From positions 1 to 11,565 of the forward strand of contig NZ_CALLXM010000045.1 in NCBI RefSeq assembly GCF_937875265.1: a stretch of 11,565 bases of DNA, written 5' to 3'. The stretch's first letter is position 1. Each line of letters opens with the position of its first letter. A model generated the notes under the pieces. That model was not told where the DNA came from, ran no database searches, and saw nothing but the letters and a program-made list of their open reading frames with translations. Positions 1 to 6,520 of the stretch are shown here, piece by piece. The translations under genes were made by a program, and so were the position numbers. Source of the stretch: an uncultured Acetobacter sp. Lineage in GTDB: Bacteria; Pseudomonadota; Alphaproteobacteria; Acetobacterales; Acetobacteraceae.

Positions 1-93
1 CCCAGGATTTTTATAATCCAGAAAAGCTTTAAAGGCTGTTCCCCCTGCGCCCAGAAGGAGCAGAAGGAACAGGGCCGATAACAACCTGCGCAT
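1..93 (-). CDS. mltG: Probable endolytic murein transglycosylase MltG, N-terminal fragment
   Basis: Only the first 31 codons are in the window; the gene runs off the left edge. The visible peptide starts MRRLLSALFLLLLLGAGG, two arginines followed by a run of leucines. This is a typical short cytoplasmic end plus a single membrane anchor at about residues 4-20. MltG/YceG proteins are anchored this way in the inner membrane and cut nascent peptidoglycan strands. The name rests mainly on position: in many alphaproteobacteria mltG directly follows fabF, as here, 45 bases after the fabF stop and on the same strand. No catalytic domain is visible, so another anchored or exported protein is possible. 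The start is an ATG with only a weak purine-rich ribosome site (AGAAG). An 18-bp palindrome lies just upstream. Confidence 0.55.
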   Translation of the reverse strand, partial: MRRLLSALFLLLLLGAGGTAFKAFLDYKNPG

Positions 94-108
94 ATCGTCG
101 TCTTCTCT

Positions 109-126
109 TTCCCTCCATGGAGGGAA
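109..126. repeat. Perfect 18-bp palindrome between fabF and mltG
   Basis: TTCCCTCCATGGAGGGAA equals its own reverse complement. It sits between the fabF stop and the mltG start, about 15 bases ahead of the mltG ATG. In the mRNA it can fold into a 7-bp stem with a CAUG loop. No U-run follows in the mltG direction, so it is not a standard intrinsic terminator. A regulator site, an RNA processing hairpin or a translation-modulating stem are all possible. Confidence 0.6.
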
Positions 127-138
127 GGCCTGATATTA

Positions 139-1425
139 TCAGACGCCGCGCACAACCAGACTGGCATTTGTTCCGCCAAAGCCGAAGCTGTTGGACAGAG
201 CAACATTAATCTGCCTGCGCTGTGCCGTATGCGCGACCCGGTCAATCACGCTCTCACGTGAAGGGTTATCAAGGTTAAGCGTGGGGGGGGCAACGTTATC
301 GCGGATAGCCAGGATGCAGAATATGGCTTCAACCGCACCGGCTGCACCGAGCAAATGCCCCGTAGACGATTTGGTGGAAGACATGGCCAGCGTTTTGGCA
401 TCATCCCCGAACAGACGTTCGACAGCTTCAAGCTCAAGGTCATCCGCCATTGTGGAGGTGCCGTGTGCATTGACGTAGCCAATGTCTGCTGGTGTTACAC
501 CAGCGCTTTTCAGAGCTGAGCGCATGGCGCGATAGGCACCATAATGGCCTTCGGCCGGAGCCGTAATGTGATAAGCATCCCCCGACATGCCGTAACCCAC
601 GATTTCAGCGTAGATCTTGGCACCACGGGCTTTGGCGTGTTCGTACTCTTCCAGCACGACCACACCTGAGCCTTCACCCATTACGAAACCGTCGCGATCT
701 TTATCCCAGGGGCGAGAGGCTCTCTGCGGGGTTTCGTTAAACCCGGTTGAAAGTGCTCTGGCGGAGCAGAACCCGGCAATGCCCAGCGGGCAGACCGTTG
801 CTTCCGCGCCACCTGCGACCATCACATCAGCATCACCAAACATGATGAGCCGAGCGGCATCGCCAATGGCGTGCACACCGGTTGCACAGGCTGTCACCAC
901 TGAGTGGTTTGGCCCCTGAAACCCATATTTGATGGACACATGCCCGGAGACAAGGTTGATCAGGGCGGAAGGAATAAAGAAGGGTGAGAGACGCTTGGCG
1001 CGCCCTTCATGCACCGTGATGGAGGCGTCATAGATGGTCTGAAGACCACCAATGCCTGAGCCAATCATCACGCCTGTGGCGCATTTGTCTTCTTCAGTCT
1101 GAGGTTTCCAGCCGGAATCCTCCACAGCTTCTGTTGCTGCGACCAGTCCCATATGAATGAAACGGTCCATCTTGCGCTGGTCTTTGACCGAGATCCAGTC
1201 AGAAAGCGTTAGCTTTCCTTCAGAAGTCGGCCCTTCCGGCACCTGCCCTGCAACATGTGCAGGCAGATCGCTTGGGTCAAAATGGGTGATTCGATCAATC
1301 CCACTCTCCCCCGCGATCAGACGTGACCATACGTTTTCGACACCGAGGCCCAGAGGACCTACCATGCCCATGCCGGTGACGACTACGCGTCTCCGACCCG
1401 AATTTGCTCCGGCCGACTGCAACAA
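139..1425 (-). CDS. fabF: Beta-ketoacyl-ACP synthase II (FabF)
   Basis: Condenses malonyl-ACP with acyl-ACP to lengthen fatty acids by two carbons in the cytosolic type II system. The thiolase-fold Cys-His-His triad is complete: Cys in TACATG, His in NAHGTST and His in SSTGHLLGAAGA, at residues 193, 334 and 370 counted from the most upstream start. The C-terminal gate loop GFGGTN is also present. Length is normal for FabF. There is no ATG before the conserved RRVVVTGMG strand, so the start must be a non-ATG codon. I chose TTG at 1425 because GGGGAG lies 9 bases upstream, giving 428 residues. TTG at 1464 (441 residues) is the alternative, but its ribosome site is weaker (AAGG, 11 bases away) and it lies in a hairpin. 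It follows acpP in the same direction, with an attenuator-like element between them. Confidence 0.96.
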   Translation of the reverse strand: MLQSAGANSGRRRVVVTGMGMVGPLGLGVENVWSRLIAGESGIDRITHFDPSDLPAHVAGQVPEGPTSEGKLTLSDWISVKDQRKMDRFIHMGLVAATEAVEDSGWKPQTEEDKCATGVMIGSGIGGLQTIYDASITVHEGRAKRLSPFFIPSALINLVSGHVSIKYGFQGPNHSVVTACATGVHAIGDAARLIMFGDADVMVAGGAEATVCPLGIAGFCSARALSTGFNETPQRASRPWDKDRDGFVMGEGSGVVVLEEYEHAKARGAKIYAEIVGYGMSGDAYHITAPAEGHYGAYRAMRSALKSAGVTPADIGYVNAHGTSTMADDLELEAVERLFGDDAKTLAMSSTKSSTGHLLGAAGAVEAIFCILAIRDNVAPPTLNLDNPSRESVIDRVAHTAQRRQINVALSNSFGFGGTNASLVVRGV

Positions 1426-1457
1426 ACCAGCCCGCTCCCCGCTTGAATCTGTCTGGC

Positions 1458-1474
1458 CCCTCAAGGAGTGAGGG
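1458..1474 (-). promoter_or_regulatory. Hairpin over the upstream fabF TTG start
   Basis: CCCTCA and TGAGGG form a 6-bp stem with a 5-base loop in the mRNA just before or at the fabF start. The alternative TTG start at 1464 falls in this stem. That argues mildly for initiation at the downstream TTG, or for structure-controlled translation of fabF. Function is inferred only from the dyad. Confidence 0.3.
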
Positions 1475-1491
1475 ACCTTATATTAGTAGGC

Positions 1492-1514
1492 AAAAAAAAC
1501 GGCCTTAATCAGGC
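1492..1514 (-). terminator. Weak terminator/attenuator after acpP
   Basis: In the acpP transcript GCCT-GATTA-AGGC, which overlaps the acpP stop codon, is followed by CG and eight consecutive T. The stem is only 4 bp, so termination should be partial. This would let acpP mRNA exceed fabF mRNA, a ratio that makes sense because ACP is needed in large amounts. No other terminator separates the genes. Confidence 0.4.
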
Positions 1515-1748
1515 AGCTTTCTGCTTCTCGATGTAGTCAATCGCGTCTTTAACCGTGGCGATCTTCTCAGCAGCGTCTTCCGGAATCTCGACGTTGAAAG
1601 CTTCTTCAAAAGCCATCACGAGTTCAACGGTATCAAGGCTGTCTGCGCCCAGATCGTCGATGAACGACGCTTCCGGCGTAACCTTGCTTTCTTCGACGCC
1701 GAGATGCTCGACCACAATTTTCTTAACCTTGTCAGCGATTTCGCTCAT
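1509..1748 (-). CDS. acpP: Acyl carrier protein (AcpP)
   Basis: Small acidic carrier of growing acyl chains in fatty-acid synthesis; also supplies acyl groups for lipid A and phospholipids. The 79-residue length is standard. The DSL motif (residues 36-38, within LGADSLDTVELVMA) holds Ser37, the site of 4'-phosphopantetheine attachment. The rest is the usual four-helix acidic protein (VTPEASFIDDLGAD, EEAFNVEIPEDAAEKI). The ATG start is preceded by GGAAG about 10 bases upstream. A 271-base gap separates it from fabG upstream, unlike the tight gap between fabD and fabG, so acpP may have its own promoter. A weak terminator overlaps its stop codon. Confidence 0.98.
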   Translation of the reverse strand: MSEIADKVKKIVVEHLGVEESKVTPEASFIDDLGADSLDTVELVMAFEEAFNVEIPEDAAEKIATVKDAIDYIEKQKAA

Positions 1749-2019
1749 CTGTCTCTGCTTCCCATATGCCCTGAAAAAAGGGCAAGTTATCTAGGCGCTT
1801 AGTCTGCCAGTTTGCCTGTTGGCGAGAAGCTGGAGCAATTTAGCTCTTTGCATCCCACGCAACAGGGTTGCGGGCGCTTAGCACGTTTTTCCGGCTCACG
1901 CCAACATGAACCGGTTCACTGCGTTCCGGACACCTGCATCCAGACCATTTACGGAGCCTGTCTGCCACATCCGAAAACATTTTGCACGACCTGTTGAAGC
2001 AATAGCTTCCAAGACGTGT
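1749..2019. other. Intergenic region between fabG and acpP
   Basis: No convincing gene. It contains short dyads: GAAGC-AATA-GCTTC at 1996-2009 right after the fabG stop, CGCAAC-AGG-GTTGCG at 1858-1872, and the acpP leader hairpin at 1768-1783. None has a U-run that would make a clear terminator. An 80-codon minus-strand frame at 1896-2138 lies mostly inside fabG in another frame and has no ribosome site. The region probably carries the acpP promoter, but I could not place -35 and -10 boxes with any confidence. Confidence 0.5.
1768..1783 (-). promoter_or_regulatory. Small hairpin in the acpP leader
   Basis: GCCCT and AGGGC form a 5-bp stem enclosing a six-base, U-rich loop in the acpP mRNA, 19-35 bases upstream of the ATG and just before the GGAAG ribosome site. 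It could stabilise the message or tune initiation. It is short enough to be chance. Confidence 0.25.
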
Positions 2020-2763
2020 TTATACCATAGCCATACCGCCATTAACATGCAGTGTAGAGCCGGTAACCCACCCGGCTTCTTCCGCGCACAGGTAGAGCAC
2101 AGCAGACGCAACGTCTTCAGGTTTGCCCAGACGCCCAAGCGGAATGGCGCTGGTCAGTTTCTCTTTCTGAGACTCCGGCAGCACATCCGTCATGGGGGTG
2201 ACAATAAAGCCCGGTGCTACGACGTTGACGGTTACGCCACGGGACCCTGCTTCCTGTGCCAGCGATTTGCTCATTCCCACCATCCCGGCTTTTGCTGCGG
2301 CATAATTGGCCTGCCCAGCATTGCCTGTGGCCCCGACAACAGACGCAATATTAACAATGCGCCCAGCGCGGCGGCGCAGCATGCCTTTAAGGGCGGCACG
2401 ACACAGACGGAACGGGGAAGACAGATCCACATTCAGAACCTGATCCCAGTCCTGGTCTTTCATGCGCAGGGCGAGCATGTCACGCGTCAGGCCTGCATTG
2501 TTGACCAGAATATCCAGCGGTGCGCCAGCGGCCTCTTCAGCTTTGCCGACCAGAGCATCGGCCTCGGCAGGGTCGGAAAGATTGGCAGTGACATAAAATG
2601 CCCGTTCTTCGCCCAGTTCCCTAACCTGCTCCTGTAGCACCGCTTCCCGCGTGCCAGACAGGACAACCTTTGCCCCCTGAGCGTGCAGGATGGCAGCAAT
2701 GGCGCGGCCAATGCCGCCAGAGGCTCCCGTAACCAGCGCGGTTTTTCCATCAAGCCTGAACAT
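2020..2763 (-). CDS. fabG: 3-oxoacyl-ACP reductase (FabG)
   Basis: NADPH-dependent reduction of 3-oxoacyl-ACP to 3-hydroxyacyl-ACP, the first reduction of each elongation round. It is a classical short-chain dehydrogenase of 247 residues. Visible elements are the cofactor motif TGASGGIGR (12-20), the NNAG motif (88-91), Asn111, and the catalytic set Ser141, Tyr154 and Lys158 in YAAAK. PGFI follows at 184-187, and the C-terminus NGGMAMV is typical of FabG. Position between fabD and acpP makes the fatty-acid role firm, rather than another SDR function. The ATG start has GGAATAGAAG just upstream. It begins 20 bases after the fabD stop, so the two are co-transcribed. Confidence 0.97.
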   Translation of the reverse strand: MFRLDGKTALVTGASGGIGRAIAAILHAQGAKVVLSGTREAVLQEQVRELGEERAFYVTANLSDPAEADALVGKAEEAAGAPLDILVNNAGLTRDMLALRMKDQDWDQVLNVDLSSPFRLCRAALKGMLRRRAGRIVNIASVVGATGNAGQANYAAAKAGMVGMSKSLAQEAGSRGVTVNVVAPGFIVTPMTDVLPESQKEKLTSAIPLGRLGKPEDVASAVLYLCAEEAGWVTGSTLHVNGGMAMV

Positions 2764-2783
2764 AGTCTTCTATTCCACTGTTT

Positions 2784-3728
2784 TTAAAAAGATTTTAGGA
2801 AGGTTTCGATATCTGCTGGCGTACCAACAGAGCAAGTGGAAACTTCCGGATCAATGCGGCGGACAAGGCCGGAGAGCACTTTGCCAGCACCGATTTCCAC
2901 AAACGTATCGACGCCCATGCCCGTCATGGTTTCTACGCTTTCGCGCCAGCGCACACGACCTGTGACCTGTTGGGTCAGTGCCTGACGAATCGCATCCGGG
3001 TCACTCACTTTTTCGGCAGTCACGTTGGCAATAACCGGCACGATGGGAGCCGCGATATCTGCCTTTGCAAGAGCTTCGGCCATCACGTCTTCTGCCGGGC
3101 GCATCAGTGAGGAATGGAAGGGGGCAGAGACGGGCAGTTTGACAGCCCGCTTGATCTTCATTTCCTTGGCCAGCACAATCGCATTATCGATTGCGGCCAT
3201 GGTGCCTGAAATAACAATCTGACCGCCGCCATTATCATTAGCGATTTCCAGAACGCCGCCCTGCGCGGCATTTTCACAGATTTCCTGGACCTGAGCCAGC
3301 GTGGCGCCAATCAGCGCGGCCATCCCCCCCTCACCTGCGGGCACAGCTTTCTGCATGGCCAAACCACGCGTGCGCAGTAAACGCGCGGCGTCTGCAATGC
3401 CAAAGGCACGGCCAGCGGCCAGAGCTGCATATTCCCCAAGGGAATGCCCAGCCAGCAGGGTGACTTTTCCAGCCAGATCCACGCCGCCCTGTTCTTCCAG
3501 AACACGAAGGACCGCCATGGAAACAGCCATCAGAGCCGGCTGGGTATTTTCCGTGCTGGTCAGAGCCTCCATTGGTCCTTCAAAAATGGTTTTGGAGAGC
3601 TTTTCGCCCAGCGCTTCATCGACTTCTTCAAACACAGCGCGTGCTGAAGGGAACGCTGCGGCGAGGTCAGCCCCCATACCAACGGACTGGCTTCCCTGCC
3701 CCGGAAAAATAAAAGCGTAAACAGCCAT
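2784..3728 (-). CDS. fabD: Malonyl-CoA:ACP transacylase (FabD)
   Basis: Transfers malonyl from CoA to ACP, supplying the extender unit for FabF. At 314 residues it has normal length. The oxyanion-hole region FPGQGSQ (8-14) is present, as is the nucleophile elbow GHSLGEY with Ser96. Arg121 (in LRTRGLAMQ) binds the malonyl carboxylate and His205 (in SAPFHSSLM) completes the catalytic dyad. It is the first gene of the fab cluster in transcription order, 110 bases after the unrelated DUF218 gene. The ATG has AGG six bases upstream. The leader carries two inverted repeats, which might be regulator sites. Confidence 0.97.
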   Translation of the reverse strand: MAVYAFIFPGQGSQSVGMGADLAAAFPSARAVFEEVDEALGEKLSKTIFEGPMEALTSTENTQPALMAVSMAVLRVLEEQGGVDLAGKVTLLAGHSLGEYAALAAGRAFGIADAARLLRTRGLAMQKAVPAGEGGMAALIGATLAQVQEICENAAQGGVLEIANDNGGGQIVISGTMAAIDNAIVLAKEMKIKRAVKLPVSAPFHSSLMRPAEDVMAEALAKADIAAPIVPVIANVTAEKVSDPDAIRQALTQQVTGRVRWRESVETMTGMGVDTFVEIGAGKVLSGLVRRIDPEVSTCSVGTPADIETFLKSF

Positions 3729-3756
3729 AATACCTACGGTTTCAAGAGGTTCTTCA

Positions 3757-3802
3757 AGCCTGTCAGGCTGAAATCAGATCCAACACGGTTCATAGAGTGT
3801 TG
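3757..3802 (-). promoter_or_regulatory. Two inverted repeats in the fabD leader
   Basis: AGCCTG-T-CAGGCT (3757-3769) is a 13-bp near-continuous dyad. CAACAC-N10-GTGTTG (3781-3802) is a spaced dyad of the size bound by helix-turn-helix dimers. Both lie between the fabD start and the preceding gene, where the fab promoter is expected. I could not place convincing -35/-10 boxes. An operator for a fatty-acid regulator is an inference; RNA structure is the alternative. Confidence 0.3.
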
Positions 3803-3838
3803 TTTGAAAGAGAGAGTGCAAAGATACGCTGCCCGTGG

Positions 3839-4390
3839 TCAGCGCACAATACGCCAGCGCAAGACCAGCAGGGCATCCCAGATACTGGCAACCAGTTCAT
3901 GCCCGATGCGCAGCGCCATTAAAAACCAGCTTTCCTGGCCAGAGACAGGGAATGGAAATGGCACCGCCTGCACCTGCCACCCGGCAAGGCGCATCAATAG
4001 CAAGCAGCGCGGCAGATGATATGGGCTTGAGGTCAGCGCGAGGGTGTGTCCCTCAAGGCCCTGTTCTTTCAGGATTTTTGTGCAGTTTATGACGGAGTCA
4101 AACGTATCCGTCGCAACATGATCCTCAAGAATAGCTTCAGCAGAAACGCCGTTTTCCAGAAGCAGCCTGCGCATAACAGCGGCTTCCGTCAGGCCATTTT
4201 GAGGGACGCCGCCGGTTGCCAGATAGAGGTGCGCGCGCTGCTGTTTGCCAAACAACACCGCCGCCTGAACGCGGTGCTGCAAGGCTGGGGATGGCGTGCC
4301 ATCGGCCCTGAGAGCAGCTCCAAAAATAATAATCGGCATAACCCCCTGCTTATCTGTCGTGCTCGCAGATGTTGCGTATGGGGGCGTCAT
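3839..4390 (-). CDS. DUF218 / YdcF-like protein, compact cytosolic form
   Basis: Family call from the DUF218 pattern: a hydrophobic strand and FGAALRADGTPSPALQHRV (23-41), TGG (59-61), TEA with Glu69, the acidic turn and TDTFDSV (94-100), and LTSSPYHLPRC (119-129) with His125 and Arg128. E. coli YdcF, the structural reference, was reported to bind S-adenosylmethionine; ElyC and SanA are envelope-related members. This one has 183 residues, shorter than those, with no N-terminal membrane anchor. The C-terminal stretch 155-180 is hydrophobic and may be an amphipathic helix. The start overlaps the methyltransferase stop as ATGA, so translation is probably coupled. ATG at 4339 (residue 18), just before the first conserved strand, is a possible alternative. 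The molecular function is unknown. Confidence 0.85.
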   Translation of the reverse strand: MTPPYATSASTTDKQGVMPIIIFGAALRADGTPSPALQHRVQAAVLFGKQQRAHLYLATGGVPQNGLTEAAVMRRLLLENGVSAEAILEDHVATDTFDSVINCTKILKEQGLEGHTLALTSSPYHLPRCLLLMRLAGWQVQAVPFPFPVSGQESWFLMALRIGHELVASIWDALLVLRWRIVR

Positions 4391-5646
4391 GCTGGTGGCA
4401 AAAGCAGCACGCGGTTCAGTCGTTCCAGCGTATGAAAGGTTTCCTGCCAGACAGTGTGGAATTTGTTTTCCGGCACGCCGCGTGTTGCAAGAATTGCCGC
4501 CAGATCTCCCACCGTGCGTTCTCCGTCAATGAGCGGCAGAAGCCCGCGCGCTTGTGGCGGTAAGGGGATGGGCACGACCAGTGTACCGAATGCGAACGGA
4601 AGCGTGTGGTCGGGCCGCATCTGCTTTGCCAGCTCAATGCCAGGAATTTCCCGCATGACAGGCACAGCCTCAAAAGACGAGGCATCAGGCGGCGTTATGC
4701 TGGCTCCTTTCCGGGTGACATACGCAACGTGTGTTGCCATGTTGCCAGTCAGAGATTCAGCGACCATAGCCTGCTGATGTGCCGGGAGTTGCGCAATTTG
4801 TGCCCGCACTTTCGGGTCAGGCAGGAACAGGGCGGGATCGTATCGCGCGGGTTCCATCAGGCAGGCAGCTTCCAGTCCGGCCTTATCCAGCAGGTCCAGA
4901 AATGCGCTAACGGTATAAGCCTGGTCTCTGGGGTTGAGCAGCAGATCGTACAGACCGGCATCCCCGCCACTCAGATGGTCTCCAAAATTACCATTCTGCC
5001 GCAGCCATGCCGTGGCAGGCAGGTGGCGCATGACCCGTTTGGCCATATCCAGCCGGGTAGCCGGTTTCTCATCAAAGGGGGCCAGCTGCTCCAGAGCATC
5101 TTGCAGCATGTAAACGCCGGTTCGGCCATAAGGTGCATAAACCATCAGGCCCATGCCGCCTCCCGGAGCCAGTGCAGCTTCCAGCCCGGCCAGCGCTTTA
5201 TCCGGATCAGGCAGATGGTGCAGCACGCCACAGCAATCAATGTAATCAAACAAGCCGAGATCAAGTGCGGCAAGCTCTGTTAGAGACCCTTCCACAAAAC
5301 GGATATTGTTCAGCTCACGTACTTTGGCGCGGGTCTGCGCGATAGACAGCGCGTGGCAGGAGCGGTCTACGCAGACAACCTCGCCAGCTCTGCCCGCACG
5401 GGCCATCTGGGTGGCGAGCATGATTGCGCCATCCCCAGTCCCGCATCCGGCAATAAGTGCGCGGAGTGGCTGGCTGCGGGGGCGTTGTGCCCCAAAAACC
5501 CAGTAATCAATTTCCCGCAGATGGCTGGGGCTGCCAATGAGCAGCCGTTTGCTCTCATCCTGCGGGTTCCGTTCCGGGTAGGGATACGCTTCGTACTGCG
5601 CAGCCAGTTCAGTATCCCGCGTGTCGGTGCTGATATGGTCCGTCAT
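4387..5646 (-). CDS. Class I SAM-dependent methyltransferase with C-terminal extension
   Basis: A 419-residue protein. An N-terminal YEAYPYPERNP motif (18-28) is followed by a Rossmann methyltransferase core: motif I ALIAGCGTGDG (63-73), an acidic end of strand 2 in VVCVDRS (Asp94), FVEGSL (117-122), and FDYIDCCGVLHHLPDP (133-148) as motif IV/post-IV. The substrate is not evident. After the core come roughly 170-250 residues not explained by the fold. The final part (about 365-419), with LIDGERTVGDLAAIL and a closing basic/hydrophobic helix, looks like a small winged-helix or PqqD-like module, which is my inference. No signal peptide is visible. It starts 12 bases after the betaine-binding gene with a perfect AGGAGG, and its stop overlaps the DUF218 start. 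Confidence 0.88.
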   Translation of the reverse strand: MTDHISTDTRDTELAAQYEAYPYPERNPQDESKRLLIGSPSHLREIDYWVFGAQRPRSQPLRALIAGCGTGDGAIMLATQMARAGRAGEVVCVDRSCHALSIAQTRAKVRELNNIRFVEGSLTELAALDLGLFDYIDCCGVLHHLPDPDKALAGLEAALAPGGGMGLMVYAPYGRTGVYMLQDALEQLAPFDEKPATRLDMAKRVMRHLPATAWLRQNGNFGDHLSGGDAGLYDLLLNPRDQAYTVSAFLDLLDKAGLEAACLMEPARYDPALFLPDPKVRAQIAQLPAHQQAMVAESLTGNMATHVAYVTRKGASITPPDASSFEAVPVMREIPGIELAKQMRPDHTLPFAFGTLVVPIPLPPQARGLLPLIDGERTVGDLAAILATRGVPENKFHTVWQETFHTLERLNRVLLLPPA

Positions 5647-5652
5647 GCGCAG

Positions 5653-5660
5653 CCTCCTTT
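5653..5660 (-). promoter_or_regulatory. Perfect Shine-Dalgarno of the methyltransferase gene
   Basis: AAAGGAGG on the minus strand, 6 bases from the methyltransferase ATG. It overlaps the TAA stop of the upstream betaine-binding gene. Ribosomes finishing the first gene would stop on the second gene's ribosome site, which indicates translational coupling. It is the strongest ribosome site in the window. Confidence 0.85.
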
Positions 5661-6408
5661 AGCGTGGCAGCAGCTTGCCTCGCTGCCAGGATTCGGCAGC
5701 TTCATCCGCCGTCAGTCCTTCTGTGCGCATGGCGAAATCCATGGCGCTGATCACTTTTGTGCTCAGCATCAGTTCGTCCAGTTCATCCTGCAAATCCTGA
5801 TCCATTGCGTCAGCAAGGCCAGGGCGCATCAACATGCTGGCTTCCTGTTCTTTCCCCATGCTGTTCTTGGGGTCAGACAAAATACGAAAGCCACCTTGAT
5901 GGAACAGAAAGCAGGGCTGAATGAGTGGCATGAGAATGCACTCTTTATTGTTCAGGGCTGTTGTGATGGATGCCAGGGCTTCTTCATCCGGCAGGACCTT
6001 GAGTGTGAACCCGGCTTCAGCCAGCGCATAATCTGTCACCATCTGCTCAACATGTTTCTGGAGCGATATGGGGGTGAGAATAGTACGAGAAAGTTCCGGA
6101 CCTGCCTGCGCTATGTCATTCAGGGAAACCAGTGGCCCCTCTTCCCGTGAGATGCAGCAGCATGCGCTGGGGTTGAACAGTTTTCCAAGCGGGATGACGC
6201 CCGGAGCAAGTAGGTCCGCATCATCATCGGGCAACCATGCAGAAACATAGAGATCTATTTCGCCATTTTTCAGCAGGGGTGCCAGCGCTGATTTAGGGCC
6301 GATAACAATTTCCGGTTCGACATCATTTGCTTCCAGAACTCGGATGATAGCCGCCGCTGTCGCCTCATGAACTGTTGAGTCTGGGTGGGCGATCGTTATC
6401 GTCGTCAT
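5659..6408 (-). CDS. OpuAC-like glycine-betaine-binding domain protein without signal peptide
   Basis: A 249-residue protein resembling the substrate-binding domain of glycine betaine/proline ABC transporters (OpuAC family). It starts directly with the first strand (TTITIAHPDSTVHEATA), then IDLYVSAWLPDDDADLL (51-67) and a late STKVISAMDFAM helix region. There is no signal peptide or lipobox, and no permease or ATPase gene nearby, so it is probably a cytosolic ligand sensor or carrier rather than a transporter part. Residues 83-85 are three consecutive cysteines (SACCCIS), which is unusual. I chose ATG at 6408 because AAGGA lies 7 bases upstream and the fold starts there; the frame extends to 6477 but that part is polar and lacks a ribosome site. 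First gene of the operon with the methyltransferase and DUF218 genes. The ligand is unknown. Confidence 0.8.
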   Translation of the reverse strand: MTTITIAHPDSTVHEATAAAIIRVLEANDVEPEIVIGPKSALAPLLKNGEIDLYVSAWLPDDDADLLAPGVIPLGKLFNPSACCCISREEGPLVSLNDIAQAGPELSRTILTPISLQKHVEQMVTDYALAEAGFTLKVLPDEEALASITTALNNKECILMPLIQPCFLFHQGGFRILSDPKNSMGKEQEASMLMRPGLADAMDQDLQDELDELMLSTKVISAMDFAMRTEGLTADEAAESWQRGKLLPR

Positions 6409-6415
6409 ATCATCT

Positions 6416-6420
6416 TCCTT
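6416..6420 (-). promoter_or_regulatory. Ribosome site fixing the start of the OpuAC-like gene
   Basis: AAGGA, 7 bases upstream of the ATG at 6408. It lies inside the longer open frame, so it decides in favour of the shorter 249-residue protein, which has no signal sequence. Confidence 0.7.
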
Positions 6421-6432
6421 AAGGTCAGCTTG

Positions 6433-6451
6433 AAGGTCTTGTTCAGACCTT
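6433..6451 (-). promoter_or_regulatory. Inverted repeat upstream of the OpuAC-like gene
   Basis: AAGGTCT-N5-AGACCTT is a perfect 7-bp dyad starting 25 bases upstream of the gene start. A further AAGGTC half copy lies at 6421-6426, next to the ribosome site. The 19-bp dyad is the right size for a TetR/GntR/MarR-type operator. In RNA it could instead form a leader hairpin that changes access to the ribosome site. Confidence 0.4.
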
Positions 6452-6520
6452 GCAGCAGGAGAAGGGCGAATGCGCAATCCCTGAAATCAATTTCCAGCTC
6501 TTCTTGTAGCACGCGTCATC

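Noticed and set aside
1858..1872. Hairpin CGCAAC-AGG-GTTGCG in the fabG-acpP gap as a terminator
   Set aside because: No U-run on either side, so it does not meet the pattern of an intrinsic terminator.
1906..2637. Long plus-strand open frame of 243 codons opposite fabG
   Set aside because: It lies almost entirely antisense to fabG, whose catalytic motifs are complete. The translation is rich in Cys, His and Arg without any domain, typical of an antisense shadow.
4606..5283. Plus-strand open frame of 225 codons
   Set aside because: Antisense to the methyltransferase core; composition is that of a shadow frame.
5353..6150. Long plus-strand open frame of 265 codons opposite the methyltransferase and OpuAC-like genes
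   Set aside because: It crosses two well-supported minus-strand genes and has no recognisable domain or ribosome site.
6409..6477. 23-residue N-terminal extension of the OpuAC-like protein
   Set aside because: Polar and charged, not a signal peptide; a good ribosome site and the first fold strand point to the ATG at 6408.
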